This document shows, piece after piece, positions 40,989-52,088 of a DNA stretch of 64,000 nucleotides. The stretch lies in NCBI RefSeq assembly GCF_037975245.1, contig NC_092567.1:293501-357500 (forward strand). Direction: 5' to 3'. The DNA is from Apostichopus japonicus (lineage: Eukaryota > Echinodermata > Holothuroidea > Aspidochirotida > Stichopodidae). Position 1 is the first letter of the stretch; the number at the start of each line of letters is the position of its first letter. The position numbers and the translations under genes were made by a program. The notes under the pieces are model-generated. The model saw only the letters and a program-made list of their open reading frames with translations, made no database searches and was not told where the DNA came from.

Positions 40989-43765
40989 CAGGCTCACTTT
41001 CTCCTTCAGTGAAGTTCCTTCACCTAAATATTAACAGCATCCTTTCAAAATTAAGTCTCCTTCTCAATCTTATCGCCATCCACTCCCCTGATATCATCTC
41101 CTTAAACGAAACTAAGCTAAATACAAATTCCCATCTAAACATTCCTGGTTACCAAATTTTCAGAAAGGATGTCTCTAGGTCTAAAGGAGGAGTACTGATT
41201 GCAGTAAAAAACACTCTCAAAACTACTCTTCTCTCAAACCCAACCCAACCTAACAACCAATCAATTGAAATTATAATCGAAAGAAATAACAGACCTCTCC
41301 ATATTATTAGCTACTACAGTCCCCCACGTGAACCAATTTCCCCCGCTATTATACAAAAGTGTTCCAACAAAAATACCATTCTCTTAGGAGATCTAAATGC
41401 CCACAACATTATTTTTGGTAGCTCCAAAACTTCCGAAAAAGGTAAAGCTCTCCTTGAACTCTGCGATATCCATAATCTAACAATAATCAACCAAAACACC
41501 AAAACCAGATTAAACCCAATAAACAACAATACAGAGCTACTTGACTACGCCATAACCTCAAATGATCTCGCAACTAAAACTCATTCAGTACAAATTTTAG
41601 AAGATGACCTAATCAGCGACCATTTCCCACTTCTTTTTGAATTAGACCTAAACCTAAACCGTCAACAAATTAAAGAACTGACTTTCAATTATGATAAAAC
41701 AAATTGGACATCCTTTAAAATGGAACTCCTAGCAAACAACACCATCCCCGAATTCAATAATAAAAACAACCAGCTAAATTACATTGATAATTACTGTGAT
41801 AATATTGCCCATCATATCTTCAATACTTTCAAAAAACATTGTCCCTTAAAAACAAAACAAAACAGAAATCGAAAGCTCAATAAGGAGACTCTAACACTTA
41901 TCAAATACAGACGCCGCCTTCGTAGATTCTACATGATCTCTCGAGATCCCACTCACAAAACCCAAATTAACCAGCTAAGAAAACAAATAAACAGACAAAT
42001 ATTAGCAGACGACCAAAACCGTTTAAAAAATGATTGCCATTCTATAATTAATGATAAAAACCCCAAAACCTTTTGGAAAAAACTAAAAACTATCATTAAC
42101 CCCATTACCAATCCAAACACCGGTAACATAGACCAAGGACTTAAAGATAACGTAGGAAACTTGGTCACAAACATTCAAGACCAAATTAAAATTTTTGAAT
42201 TATACTTTAAAGATGTTTTCAATATCTTCCATGGCCCCTCCTATGATAATAATTTCAAAGATGAAATAGACCGTAAAATCATTAATAACGCCGAAAAGTT
42301 TATCCCTAATCCATCAGGACTTCTAAACGAAAACATCCCTCTACTTAAAGAAATAAGTCTACATGAATGGCACAATGCCACCAAAAATTGTAAAAATACC
42401 TCCTCTCCTGGTCTCGATAACATAAACTACCAAATGCTTAAAAACATCCCTCCTGTTTTCGTAACATCCCATATTATCCCACTCTTTAACGAACTCCTTA
42501 GATTGGGTTACTTCCCAAGTCCATGGAAATCCGCAAAAATAATTTTAATACCTAAACCTAACAAAGATCGTACAAAACCTCAAAACTACCGACCAATTAG
42601 TCTCCTTCCAGCTTTGGGTAAGATATTCGAGAGAATTATCGACAACCGCACTAGAACCCACTTAGATCAAAACAATTTAATTTCCCCGTTTCAATCAGGC
42701 TTTCGCCAACACAAATCCACTATAAACCAAACTTTCCGCCTCTCCGAAGAAATACGCCTCGGCTTTGTTAAAAACCATTACACTACTGCTCTTTTTCTTG
42801 ATGCCGAAAAGGCATTTGATAAAGCATGGCATAACGGAATCAGAATTAAACTCCTAAATTTTAATCTCCCCTCCAATTACACCAGACTTTTTTCGTCTTT
42901 TCTCATTGACCGCAATATAAAAATCTGTTACAAAAATCAATACTCAAATTTTATCGGCCTCCATGCTGGCACCCCGCAGGGGGCTGTTCTCAGCCCTCTC
43001 CTCTACACCCTATTTGTTAATGACCTAAATATCCCCCCTCTAACTAGGTGCAACTACAGTCAGTACGCTGACGATATAGCCATTTGGAGCACCAGTAAAA
43101 ATATTCATATAACGGAACTAAATCTCAAGAAAGCAATTACACATCTAGAAAACTGGTGCTCAAAATGGAGAGTAAAAATAAATCCTTCAAAATCTAAGCT
43201 AGTTAACTTTTCCTTTCAAAACTCAAAACAACGATATCATATATCTAAAATCAACCTTTTTAACATTCCAATCACTGCCTCTCCTAGTGCAACTTTCCTT
43301 GGCATAACTTTTGATAACAAACTCACGTTTAAACTCCATTGTGCTAGAACTGCAGGGCGCTGTTGGTCTCTACTTAAATTCCTTCAAATCCTTTCACACA
43401 AGTATAACTTCCCTCCGAATACTATTATCCGTATCTATAAAACCAAAATAAAGCCGATCCTCAGCTACGGGAGCATCTCCCTGCTTTCCATTTCTAATAG
43501 CAACAAACAAGTTTTAAACAGAATCCATACAACAGCCTATCGAATTGCACTGAAAATCCCTTCTTATATCGGAACCTGGCATGTTCTTCATGCGGGCAAC
43601 ACAACTCCTATTTTTAAACTTCTTGAAGAATTTAACATTAACCTATACCAAAACAACCTCGATAAAGACCCTTTAATCAAAGATCTTTTCCTGAAATACC
43701 AAGTCGTAAACACACACTTCCCGAATAAACGAAACCAATCTGTCTTTTCATTCCTTAGTACTTAA
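40985..43765 (+). CDS. LINE ORF2, endonuclease and reverse transcriptase (copy D)
   Basis: 926 residues, identical in protein to copy B (T47, T77, L159). No interruption; catalytic motifs are intact. Confidence 0.95.
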   Translation: MTGSLSPSVKFLHLNINSILSKLSLLLNLIAIHSPDIISLNETKLNTNSHLNIPGYQIFRKDVSRSKGGVLIAVKNTLKTTLLSNPTQPNNQSIEIIIERNNRPLHIISYYSPPREPISPAIIQKCSNKNTILLGDLNAHNIIFGSSKTSEKGKALLELCDIHNLTIINQNTKTRLNPINNNTELLDYAITSNDLATKTHSVQILEDDLISDHFPLLFELDLNLNRQQIKELTFNYDKTNWTSFKMELLANNTIPEFNNKNNQLNYIDNYCDNIAHHIFNTFKKHCPLKTKQNRNRKLNKETLTLIKYRRRLRRFYMISRDPTHKTQINQLRKQINRQILADDQNRLKNDCHSIINDKNPKTFWKKLKTIINPITNPNTGNIDQGLKDNVGNLVTNIQDQIKIFELYFKDVFNIFHGPSYDNNFKDEIDRKIINNAEKFIPNPSGLLNENIPLLKEISLHEWHNATKNCKNTSSPGLDNINYQMLKNIPPVFVTSHIIPLFNELLRLGYFPSPWKSAKIILIPKPNKDRTKPQNYRPISLLPALGKIFERIIDNRTRTHLDQNNLISPFQSGFRQHKSTINQTFRLSEEIRLGFVKNHYTTALFLDAEKAFDKAWHNGIRIKLLNFNLPSNYTRLFSSFLIDRNIKICYKNQYSNFIGLHAGTPQGAVLSPLLYTLFVNDLNIPPLTRCNYSQYADDIAIWSTSKNIHITELNLKKAITHLENWCSKWRVKINPSKSKLVNFSFQNSKQRYHISKINLFNIPITASPSATFLGITFDNKLTFKLHCARTAGRCWSLLKFLQILSHKYNFPPNTIIRIYKTKIKPILSYGSISLLSISNSNKQVLNRIHTTAYRIALKIPSYIGTWHVLHAGNTTPIFKLLEEFNINLYQNNLDKDPLIKDLFLKYQVVNTHFPNKRNQSVFSFLST

Positions 43766-43936
43766 GAACTTAAACCCCAATCAATAGAAATCTCTCCCTC
43801 GCTAGCCCTTTGTCTCCTTTGTCAACTGACTTCGGGTTCTTTCCTCCATTCATCCATGGCTTTCTATTCAATGCTATTGTAACGATACTTCACTTATCAA
43901 CCATTCCCTGGCTCAACAAAGACAACTGATCCCCAG

Positions 43937-43969
<33 letters not shown>

Positions 43970-44118
43970 GTTGTCTTTTCTTTGAAAACAATTCTATTAT
44001 CCCCCGCAGGACCTCTTGCGAGGTCGATCAGGGGTAAAATTTCGTTTACTACTACAAAACAAACATACATTTGATATCGTTCTAACCTGACCCGACAGTA
44101 AATAGCAACACGAGAAAG

Positions 44119-44682
44119 ATGTCCGCAGTCGTTGCAAAGAGACCTGCTCAACCAAGCACCCTCGATATGATCGTCAAGGCGATTACAACCAGGCATGAAG
44201 CTAGAGGTTCATCCGTAGCCGGCATTAAGTCAACCCTACAAGCAATGGAGTTCGACACAAAGAAGAAGAACACCCTCATCAACTCGGCACTCAAGAGAGG
44301 AGTAGCAACCGGTGTGTTGAAGCAAGTCAAAGGCGTCGGCGCAACGGGAACTTTCAAGATCGACACCAGTTCAGCGAAGGCAGCCGAAAAAGCCAAGGCG
44401 CAGAAGGAGAAAGAAAGGGCAAAGACAGCTGCCAAGAAACAGAAAGAAAAGGAGAAGAAAGCCGCAGTACGAGAGAAAGCTAAGGCCAAGAAGGCTGCTG
44501 CTAAGACAAAGAAACCCTCACCGAAAGCTAAGAAAACCACCAAGCCAAAGAAGAAAACCACCAAGACACCCACCAAGAAAGCCGTAGTCAAGAAAGCCGT
44601 AGTCAAGAAAGCCGTGAAACCGAAGAAAACAGTTAAGCCCAAGACGTCCGCCACCAAACCTAAGAAGACAACTAAGAAGTAG
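44119..44682 (+). CDS. H1: Linker histone H1, unit 16 (N84S)
   Basis: Carries the same AGT codon 84 (44368..44370) as unit 11. TATA is left upstream of LINE D at 39492..39499. Stem-loop at 44711..44726; C-run is 9 against 12 in unit 11, so slippage occurred after the duplication; AATAAA at 44859..44864. Confidence 0.97.
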   Translation: MSAVVAKRPAQPSTLDMIVKAITTRHEARGSSVAGIKSTLQAMEFDTKKKNTLINSALKRGVATGVLKQVKGVGATGTFKIDTSSAKAAEKAKAQKEKERAKTAAKKQKEKEKKAAVREKAKAKKAAAKTKKPSPKAKKTTKPKKKTTKTPTKKAVVKKAVVKKAVKPKKTVKPKTSATKPKKTTKK

Positions 44683-46121
44683 CCAGTATCAGACGTGTCT
44701 CAAAACCAACGGCTCTTTTAAGGGCCATCCAAATCACTGAAAGGGCTACTCTCGCTACTCCTCAAACATGCTTTTGTCTTTGTCTACTTTATTTCATTAT
44801 CAAATCCCCCCCCCACCCCCTCTCCACCCGAACACCACCACAACACAAGTTCTCAGTCAATAAAATGACGGAGACCGGCAACTCAAACAGATTTCATGTT
44901 GAAAATGCAAAAGCCGAAAGGGCATCCCGAAAATAATCAATTTCGAGAATATGGAAGTATCCCTTCCTTCCATCGTCTCTCACTCCCAGACGCAAACTAA
45001 TGAAACAATCAAAACTTAAAATCCGCTGTCCAACACACTTGCGGACACCCGGCCGCACGAAGTTGTTAACCGTGCATATAGATATAAGGATATTTGTGCT
45101 ATGTATGGGCTATTAAAACGATTGCCACTAACAATTTGGAAAAGGAAAATCTAACAAACCTGATCTTCGAAAATTACGCAACTACTTTTAACTGCAATAT
45201 GAGTCACTGCGGCGAGCTGGTCCCAATTTTGTCGGAGACACTTTGCACGACGATAGGGTCGGTGCGATAAATGCGAGGGCAATTCCTAATCGAGTCAGGT
45301 CAATTATCAGAAAATCAGTGGTGATCAAGTGATGGGCATCCGTCGAAAAGGTTAACCGTATGGAAAAGTCCACATCAGGGTGACTTTTTGTACATGTTTC
45401 CAGTTATCACCATTCCTCTGGATGCTTGCATGTTAAAGCTTTCTAAATAAACTACCGATGGTGCAAAACTCGGGAGGATTGCAGGTGATTACGGCATCTA
45501 AGCAATTCGTTGCAGGTATCGTATGGTAGGTACGTAGCCCAAATTCTAGTATGCAGTAAGCCATAGGTCTGCAGTCGTTCCATTGCACACAAAATATATC
45601 GCAGAAAGCAAGTTTAACGGATGGTTGAACTTCTCCTTAGTCTGATCGCTTATGATGGTGACATCTTGAATTAACTCTTGATGAAATTTTCATTTCAATT
45701 CATTACACTTAAGTGACTGAAACTGCCAGACAATATATAGACGTGTATGTATTAGTTGCGAATGAAAACTTTTGACTTCTATTCTTGTCCGAAAATAGAG
45801 CACGACAAGCTTCGAATCGGTACTTTGAAAACTATCACACGATTGTTTAGATTGAGCTCCTTTCGCCTATTCTGGTTTGGTTTTACCAAAGGCAGTGAAA
45901 GTATCTAGAATTTTGAATTGAATAAAACAGTTTAAAACAGGTAGTGCTTGTACGTCAGTGTGATTAGGTCCACGACCAATCAAGACAGAGATCGAGGGTA
46001 GTTTCGTTCACGTCCGCCAGGACTAATATATTAAACAAAAAGAATCAGTCATAATTACAAAACAAACATACATTTGATATCGTTCTAACCTGACCCGACA
46101 GTAAATAGCAACACGAGAAAG

Positions 46122-46685
46122 ATGTCCGCAGTCGTTGCAAAGAGACCTGCTCAACCAAGCACCCTCGATATGATCGTCAAGGCGATTACAACCAGGCATG
46201 AAGCTAGAGGTTCATCCGTAGCCGGCATTAAGTCAACCCTACAAGCAATGGAGTTCGACACAAAGAAGAAGAACACCCTCATCAACTCGGCACTCAAGAG
46301 AGGAGTAGCAACCGGTGTGTTGAAGCAAGTCAAAGGCGTCGGCGCAACGGGAACTTTCAAGATCGACACCAATTCAGCGAAGGCAGCCGAAAAAGCCAAG
46401 GCGCAGAAGGAGAAAGAAAGGGCAAAGACAGCTGCCAAGAAACAGAAAGAAAAGGAGAAGAAAGCCGCAGTACGAGAGAAAGCTAAGGCCAAGAAGGCTG
46501 CTGCTAAGACAAAGAAACCCTCACCGAAAGCTAAGAAAACCACCAAGCCAAAGAAGAAAACCACCAAGACACCCACCAAGAAAGCCGTAGTCAAGAAAGC
46601 CGTAGTCAAGAAAGCCGTGAAACCGAAGAAAACAGTTAAGCCCAAGACGTCCGCCACCAAACCTAAGAAGACAACTAAGAAGTAG
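46122..46685 (+). CDS. H1: Linker histone H1, unit 17
   Basis: The protein is identical to unit 2. TATA lies at 46027..46034, stem-loop at 46714..46729, C-run is 10, AATAAA at 46863..46868. Confidence 0.97.
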   Translation: MSAVVAKRPAQPSTLDMIVKAITTRHEARGSSVAGIKSTLQAMEFDTKKKNTLINSALKRGVATGVLKQVKGVGATGTFKIDTNSAKAAEKAKAQKEKERAKTAAKKQKEKEKKAAVREKAKAKKAAAKTKKPSPKAKKTTKPKKKTTKTPTKKAVVKKAVVKKAVKPKKTVKPKTSATKPKKTTKK

Positions 46686-48063
46686 CCAGTATCAGACGTG
46701 TCTCAAAACCAACGGCTCTTTTAAGGGCCATCCAAATCACTGAAAGGGCTACTCTCGCTACTCCTCAAACATGCTTTTGTCTTTGTCTACTTTATTTCAT
46801 TATCAAATCCCCCCCCCCACCCCCTCTCCACCCGAACACCACCACAACACAAGTTCTCAGTCAATAAAATGACGGAGACCGGCAACTCAAACAGATTTCA
46901 TGTTGAAAATGCAAAAGCCGAAAGGGCATCCCGAAAATAATCAATTTCGAGAATATGGAAGTATCCCTTCCTTCCATCGTCTCTCACTCCCAGACGCAAA
47001 CTAATGAAACAATCAAAACTTAAAATCCGCTGTCCAACACACTTGCGGACACCCGGCCGCACGAAGTTGTTAACCGTGCATATAGATATAAGGATATTTG
47101 TGCTATGTATGGGCTATTAAAACGATTGCCACTAACAATTTGGAAAAGGAAAATCTAACAAACCTGATCTTCGAAAATTACGCAACTACTTTTAACTGCA
47201 ATATGAGTCACTGCGGCGAGCTGGTCCCAATTTTGTCGGAGACACTTTGCACGACGATAGGGTCGGTGCGATAAATGCGAGGGCAATTCCTAATCGAGTC
47301 AGGTCAATTATCAGAAAATCAGTGGTGATCAAGTGATGGGCATCCGTCGAAAAGGTTAACCGTATGGAAAAGTCCACATCAGGGTGACTTTTTGTACATG
47401 TTTCCAGTTATCACCATTCCTCTGGATGCTTGCATGTTAAAGCTTTCTAAATAAACTACCGATGGTGCAAAACTCGGGAGGATTGCAGGTGATTACGGCA
47501 TCTAAGCAATTCGTTGCAGGTATCGTATGGTAGGTACGTAGCCCAAATTCTAGTATGCAGTAAGCCATAGGTCTGCAGTCGTTCCATTGCACACAAAATA
47601 TATCGCAGAAAGCAAGTTTAACGGATGGTTGAACTTCTCCTTAGTCTGATCGCTTATGATGGTGACATCTTGAATTAACTCTTGATGAAATTTTCATTTC
47701 AATTCATTACACTTAAGTGACTGAAACTGCCAGACAATATATAGACGTGTATGTATTAGTTGCGAATGAAAACTTTTGACTTCTATTCTTGTCCGAAAAT
47801 AGAGCACGACAAGCTTCGAATCGGTACTTTGAAAACTATCACACGATTGTTTAGATTGAGCTCCTTTCGCCTATTCTGGTTTGGTTTTACCAAAGGCAGT
47901 GAAAGTATCTAGAATTTTGAATTGAATAAAACAGTTTAAAACAGGTAGTGCTTGTACGTCAGTGTGATTAGGTCCACGACCAATCAAGACAGAGATCGAG
48001 GGTAGTTTCGTTCACGTCCGCCAGGACTAATATATTAAACAAAAAGAATCAGTCATAATTACA

Positions 48064-48356
48064 GCATCTCCCTGCTTTCCATTTCTAATAGCAACAAACA
48101 AGTTTTAAACAGAATCCATACAACAGCCTATCGAATTGCACTGAAAATCCCTTCTTATATCGGAACCTGGCATGTTCTTCATGCGGGCAACACAACTCCT
48201 ATTTTTAAACTTCTTGAAGAATTTAACATTAACCTATACCAAAACAACCTCGATAAAGACCCTTTAATCAAAGATCTTTTCCTGAAATACCAAGTCGTAA
48301 ACACACACTTCCCGAATAAACGAAACCAATCTGTCTTTTCATTCCTTAGTACTTAA
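48064..48356 (+). pseudogene. ORF2 C-terminal remnant in truncated LINE F
   Basis: It encodes the last 97 or so residues of ORF2 (from about residue 830 to 926) with the normal stop at 48354..48356. Both the endonuclease and reverse transcriptase are missing, so it is non-functional. Confidence 0.9.
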
Positions 48357-48641
48357 GAACTTAAACCCCAATCAATAGAAATCTCTCCCTCGCTAGCCCT
48401 TTGTCTCCTTTGTCCCCTGACTTCGGGTTCTTTCCTCCATTCACCCATGGCTTTCTATTCAATGCTATTGTAACGATACTTCACTTATCAACCATTCCCT
48501 GGCTCAACAAAGACAACTGATCCCCAGAAAAAAAAAAAAAAAAAAAAAAAAAAACGTTGTCTTTTCTTTGAAAACAATTCTATTATCCCCCGCAGGACCT
48601 CTTGCGAGGTCGATCAGGGGTAAAATTTCGTTTACTACTAC
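48064..48641 (+). mobile_element. 5'-truncated LINE, copy F (578 bp)
   Basis: It starts inside ORF2 at the point matching 24037 of copy B and runs through the 3'UTR, an A-run of 27 (48528..48554) and the 87-bp tail. The target duplication is TCATAATTACA at 48053..48063 and 48642..48652 (one base ambiguous). The GTCCCC and CACCC 3'UTR variants place it with copies C and E. It has no counterpart in higher-order copy 1. It lies 33 bases after the TATA at 48031. Confidence 0.93.
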
Positions 48642-48714
48642 TCATAATTACAAAACAAACATACATTTGATATCGTTCTAACCTGACCCGACAGTAAATA
48701 GCAACACGAGAAAG

Positions 48715-49278
48715 ATGTCCGCAGTCGTTGCAAAGAGACCTGCTCAACCAAGCACCCTCGATATGATCGTCAAGGCGATTACAACCAGGCATGAAGCTAG
48801 AGGTTCATCCGTAGCCGGCATTAAGTCAACCCTACAAGCAATGGAGTTCGACACAAAGAAGAAGAACACCCTCATCAACTCGGCACTCAAGAGAGGAGTA
48901 GCAACCGGTGTGTTGAAGCAAGTCAAAGGCGTCGGCGCAACGGGAACTTTCAAGATCGACACCAATTCAGCGAAGGCAGCCGAAAAAGCCAAGGCGCAGA
49001 AGGAGAAAGAAAGGGCAAAGACAGCTGCCAAGAAACAGAAAGAAAAGGAGAAGAAAGCCGCAGTACGAGAGAAAGCTAAGGCCAAGAAGGCTGCTGCTAA
49101 GACAAAGAAACCCTCACCGAAAGCTAAGAAAACCACCAAGCCAAAGAAGAAAACCACCAAGACACCCACCAAGAAAGCCGTAGTCAAGAAAGCCGTAGTC
49201 AAGAAAGCCGTGAAACCGAAGAAAACAGTTAAGCCCAAGACGTCCGCCACCAAACCTAAGAAGACAACTAAGAAGTAG
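48715..49278 (+). CDS. H1: Linker histone H1, unit 18
   Basis: The protein is identical to unit 2. The truncated LINE F lies between its TATA (48031..48038) and the gene. Stem-loop at 49307..49322, C-run is 8, AATAAA at 49454..49459. Together with F it is the unit missing from higher-order copy 1. Confidence 0.97.
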   Translation: MSAVVAKRPAQPSTLDMIVKAITTRHEARGSSVAGIKSTLQAMEFDTKKKNTLINSALKRGVATGVLKQVKGVGATGTFKIDTNSAKAAEKAKAQKEKERAKTAAKKQKEKEKKAAVREKAKAKKAAAKTKKPSPKAKKTTKPKKKTTKTPTKKAVVKKAVVKKAVKPKKTVKPKTSATKPKKTTKK

Positions 49279-50933
49279 CCAGTATCAGACGTGTCTCAAA
49301 ACCAACGGCTCTTTTAAGGGCCATCCAAATCACTGAAAGGGCTACTCTCGCTACTCCTCAAACATGCTTTTGTCTTTGTCTACTTTATTTCATTATCAAA
49401 TCCCCCCCCACCCCCTCTCCACCCGAACACCACCACAACACAAGTTCTCAGTCAATAAAATGACGGAGACCGGCAACTCAAACAGATTTCATGTTGAAAA
49501 TGCAAAAGCCGAAAGGGCATCCCGAAAATAATCAATTTCGAGAATATGGAAGTATCCCTTCCTTCCATCGTCTCTCACTCCCAGACGCAAACTAATGAAA
49601 CAATCAAAACTTAAAATCCGCTGTCCAACACACTTGCGGACACCCGGCCGCACGAAGTTGTTAACCGTGCATATAGATATAAGGATATTTGTGCTATGTA
49701 TGGGCTATTAAAACGATTGCCACTAACAATTTGGAAAAGGAAAATCTAACAAACCTGATCTTCGAAAATTACGCAACTACTTTTAACTGCAATATGAGTC
49801 ACTGCGGCGAGCTGGTCCCAATTTTGTCGGAGACACTTTGCACGACGATAGGGTCGGTGCGATAAATGCGAGGGCAATTCCTAATCGAGTCAGGTCAATT
49901 ATCAGAAAATCAGTGGTGATCAAGTGATGGGCATCCGTCGAAAAGGTTAACCGTATGGAAAAGTCCACATCAGGGTGACTTTTTGTACATGTTTCCAGTT
50001 ATCACCATTCCTCTGGATGCTTGCATGTTAAAGCTTTCTAAATAAACTACCGATGGTGCAAAACTCGGGAGGATTGCAGGTGATTACGGCATCTAAGCAA
50101 TTCGTTGCAGGTATCGTATGGTAGGTACGTAGCCCAAATTCTAGTATGCAGTAAGCCATAGGTCTGCAGTCGTTCCATTGCACACAAAATATATCGCAGA
50201 AAGCAAGTTTAACGGATGGTTGAACTTCTCCTTAGTCTGATCGCTTATGATGGTGACATCTTGAATTAACTCTTGATGAAATTTTCATTTCAATTCATTA
50301 CACTTAAGTGACTGAAACTGCCAGACAATATATAGACGTGTATGTATTAGTTGCGAATGAAAACTTTTGACTTCTATTCTTGTCCGAAAATAGAGCACGA
50401 CAAGCTTCGAATCGGTACTTTGAAAACTATCACACGATTGTTTAGATTGAGCTCCTTTCGCCTATTCTGGTTTGGTTTTACCAAAGGCAGTGAAAGTATC
50501 TAGAATTTTGAATTGAATAAAACAGTTTAAAACAGGTAGTGCTTGTACGTCAGTGTGATTAGGTCCACGACCAATCAAGACAGAGATCGAGGGTAGTTTC
50601 GTTCACGTCCGCCAGGACTAATATATTAAACAAAAAGAATCAGTCATAATTACAAGAAAGTTTTCAAAGTTTTCTTATACGTTCATGTTTACAATCACTT
50701 CTATACTTGTATAGCGCCATCAATTGAGCCTTTACACCTTCACTTACCCGCCATTCTATATCAGAACGCGTCCTCAGCTACATATACATCAAGGATTGTA
50801 GTGTAAACGGAATATATTTCTTCCGTCCGCCGTTTTAGGCTGGAGTCTAATTTTTCTTTCTGGTAAGTGAAGCATTGTTTTTAATATCATTGTTTAAGAA
50901 GCCATTTCCAACCCGTAGAAGGGGCTTGCCAAT

Positions 50934-52088
50934 ATGGCAACCCCTGGCCCACTAGAACCCTTAGAGATTGAAAACTTAGACCTATCCACCCTAGACCTAG
51001 ATATTAATGATTGGATTCCGGTCCATAACATCAGAAAACGTCAACGCCCAAACTCCGTAGAAACAAATCCATCACCAAATACCAAACCGACCTCTAAAAA
51101 GACCTCCCAAACAATAATTGTCTCTGGAATACTGCCTGAAATATCAAACAATCCTATCAAACTAGCAAAACTAATCAACGAAGAAAAGCCAACTGCAGTT
51201 ATAACCAACATAAACCGTCTAAGAAGCAATGACATACTTATTACCCCCCATGATCCTAAATCTTCAAACGTCCTCCTACAACCATGGACACAACAATCTA
51301 AACTAGGCAATCCCAAACCAAGAATCCCTCAAAATATCAAACAAAAGACTTTCTCAGTGGTAGCATGCGGTATCAACCCAGAAGTAGAAACTAAAGACAT
51401 AGAGCAACAACTGAAAGACCAAGAATACTCTCCAATAATTGTAAAAAGACTGATCAGTCGTGCTACCAACAACCCTACCTGGAAAATCAAAATAACATTC
51501 AATGACCAAGAATCACAAAAATCCCTCTTAACTAATGGCCTTTACCTGGGCTACTCAAAACACAAGACCGAAGAATATCAAGAACCACCACAAATTAATC
51601 AATGTTTCAAATGCCAAAAGTTCGGGCACACTCACCACACATGTAAAAACGAGACCCGTTGCCTAAGATGTGGTGAAAATCATAGAGTTAAAGACTGCCC
51701 TTCAAAACGAGAAAATACAAAATGCGCCAACTGCTCTGGATCCCATGCTGCCCTTTACAAAGGCTGCCCTAAATTTAAAGAAGCCAAATTTGAAGCAAAA
51801 ACTAAACAACAAGAACAAAGAACCTATGCCAATGTCACCAAAAATACCCCTAAAATTGAGGTAACAAACAAAATCTCAAAAGAAGAAAAGATTAACATAT
51901 CAATGTTTGTAATCGAAATGATTCAATATACCCTTCAAAAGGCAAAAATAAACGTTAAAGCTGACGACATAGCCAGTTACGCCACTGTGTTGGCACTTAA
52001 ACATCTTAACTTAAATGCCCCTAAATCTGTTTTCATGGAACGTCTCTACCAACCTTCCATTTTTAGCCCTCCTGTAGCCCATAAATGA
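50934..52088 (+). CDS. LINE ORF1, zinc-knuckle protein (copy E)
   Basis: 384 residues with T87, identical in protein to copy C. Overlaps ORF2 in ATGA at 52085..52088. Confidence 0.92.
   Translation: MATPGPLEPLEIENLDLSTLDLDINDWIPVHNIRKRQRPNSVETNPSPNTKPTSKKTSQTIIVSGILPEISNNPIKLAKLINEEKPTAVITNINRLRSNDILITPHDPKSSNVLLQPWTQQSKLGNPKPRIPQNIKQKTFSVVACGINPEVETKDIEQQLKDQEYSPIIVKRLISRATNNPTWKIKITFNDQESQKSLLTNGLYLGYSKHKTEEYQEPPQINQCFKCQKFGHTHHTCKNETRCLRCGENHRVKDCPSKRENTKCANCSGSHAALYKGCPKFKEAKFEAKTKQQEQRTYANVTKNTPKIEVTNKISKEEKINISMFVIEMIQYTLQKAKINVKADDIASYATVLALKHLNLNAPKSVFMERLYQPSIFSPPVAHK

Larger units (their letters stand above)
39554..44055 (+). mobile_element. Full-length Jockey-type LINE, copy D (duplicate of B)
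   Basis: 4,502 bp, the same length as B, with the same 13-base 5' filler, the same 30-bp target duplication (39524..39553 and 44056..44085), the same A-run of 32 and the same S84 H1 gene downstream. Sharing of random filler shows copying by segmental duplication, not a second insertion. Confidence 0.95.

Noticed and set aside
39554-44055. Counting copies D, E and SINE 2 as independent insertions at the hotspot
   Set aside because: They share filler bases, target duplications and neighbouring variants with B, C and SINE 1, so they arose by segmental duplication and add no evidence for targeting.
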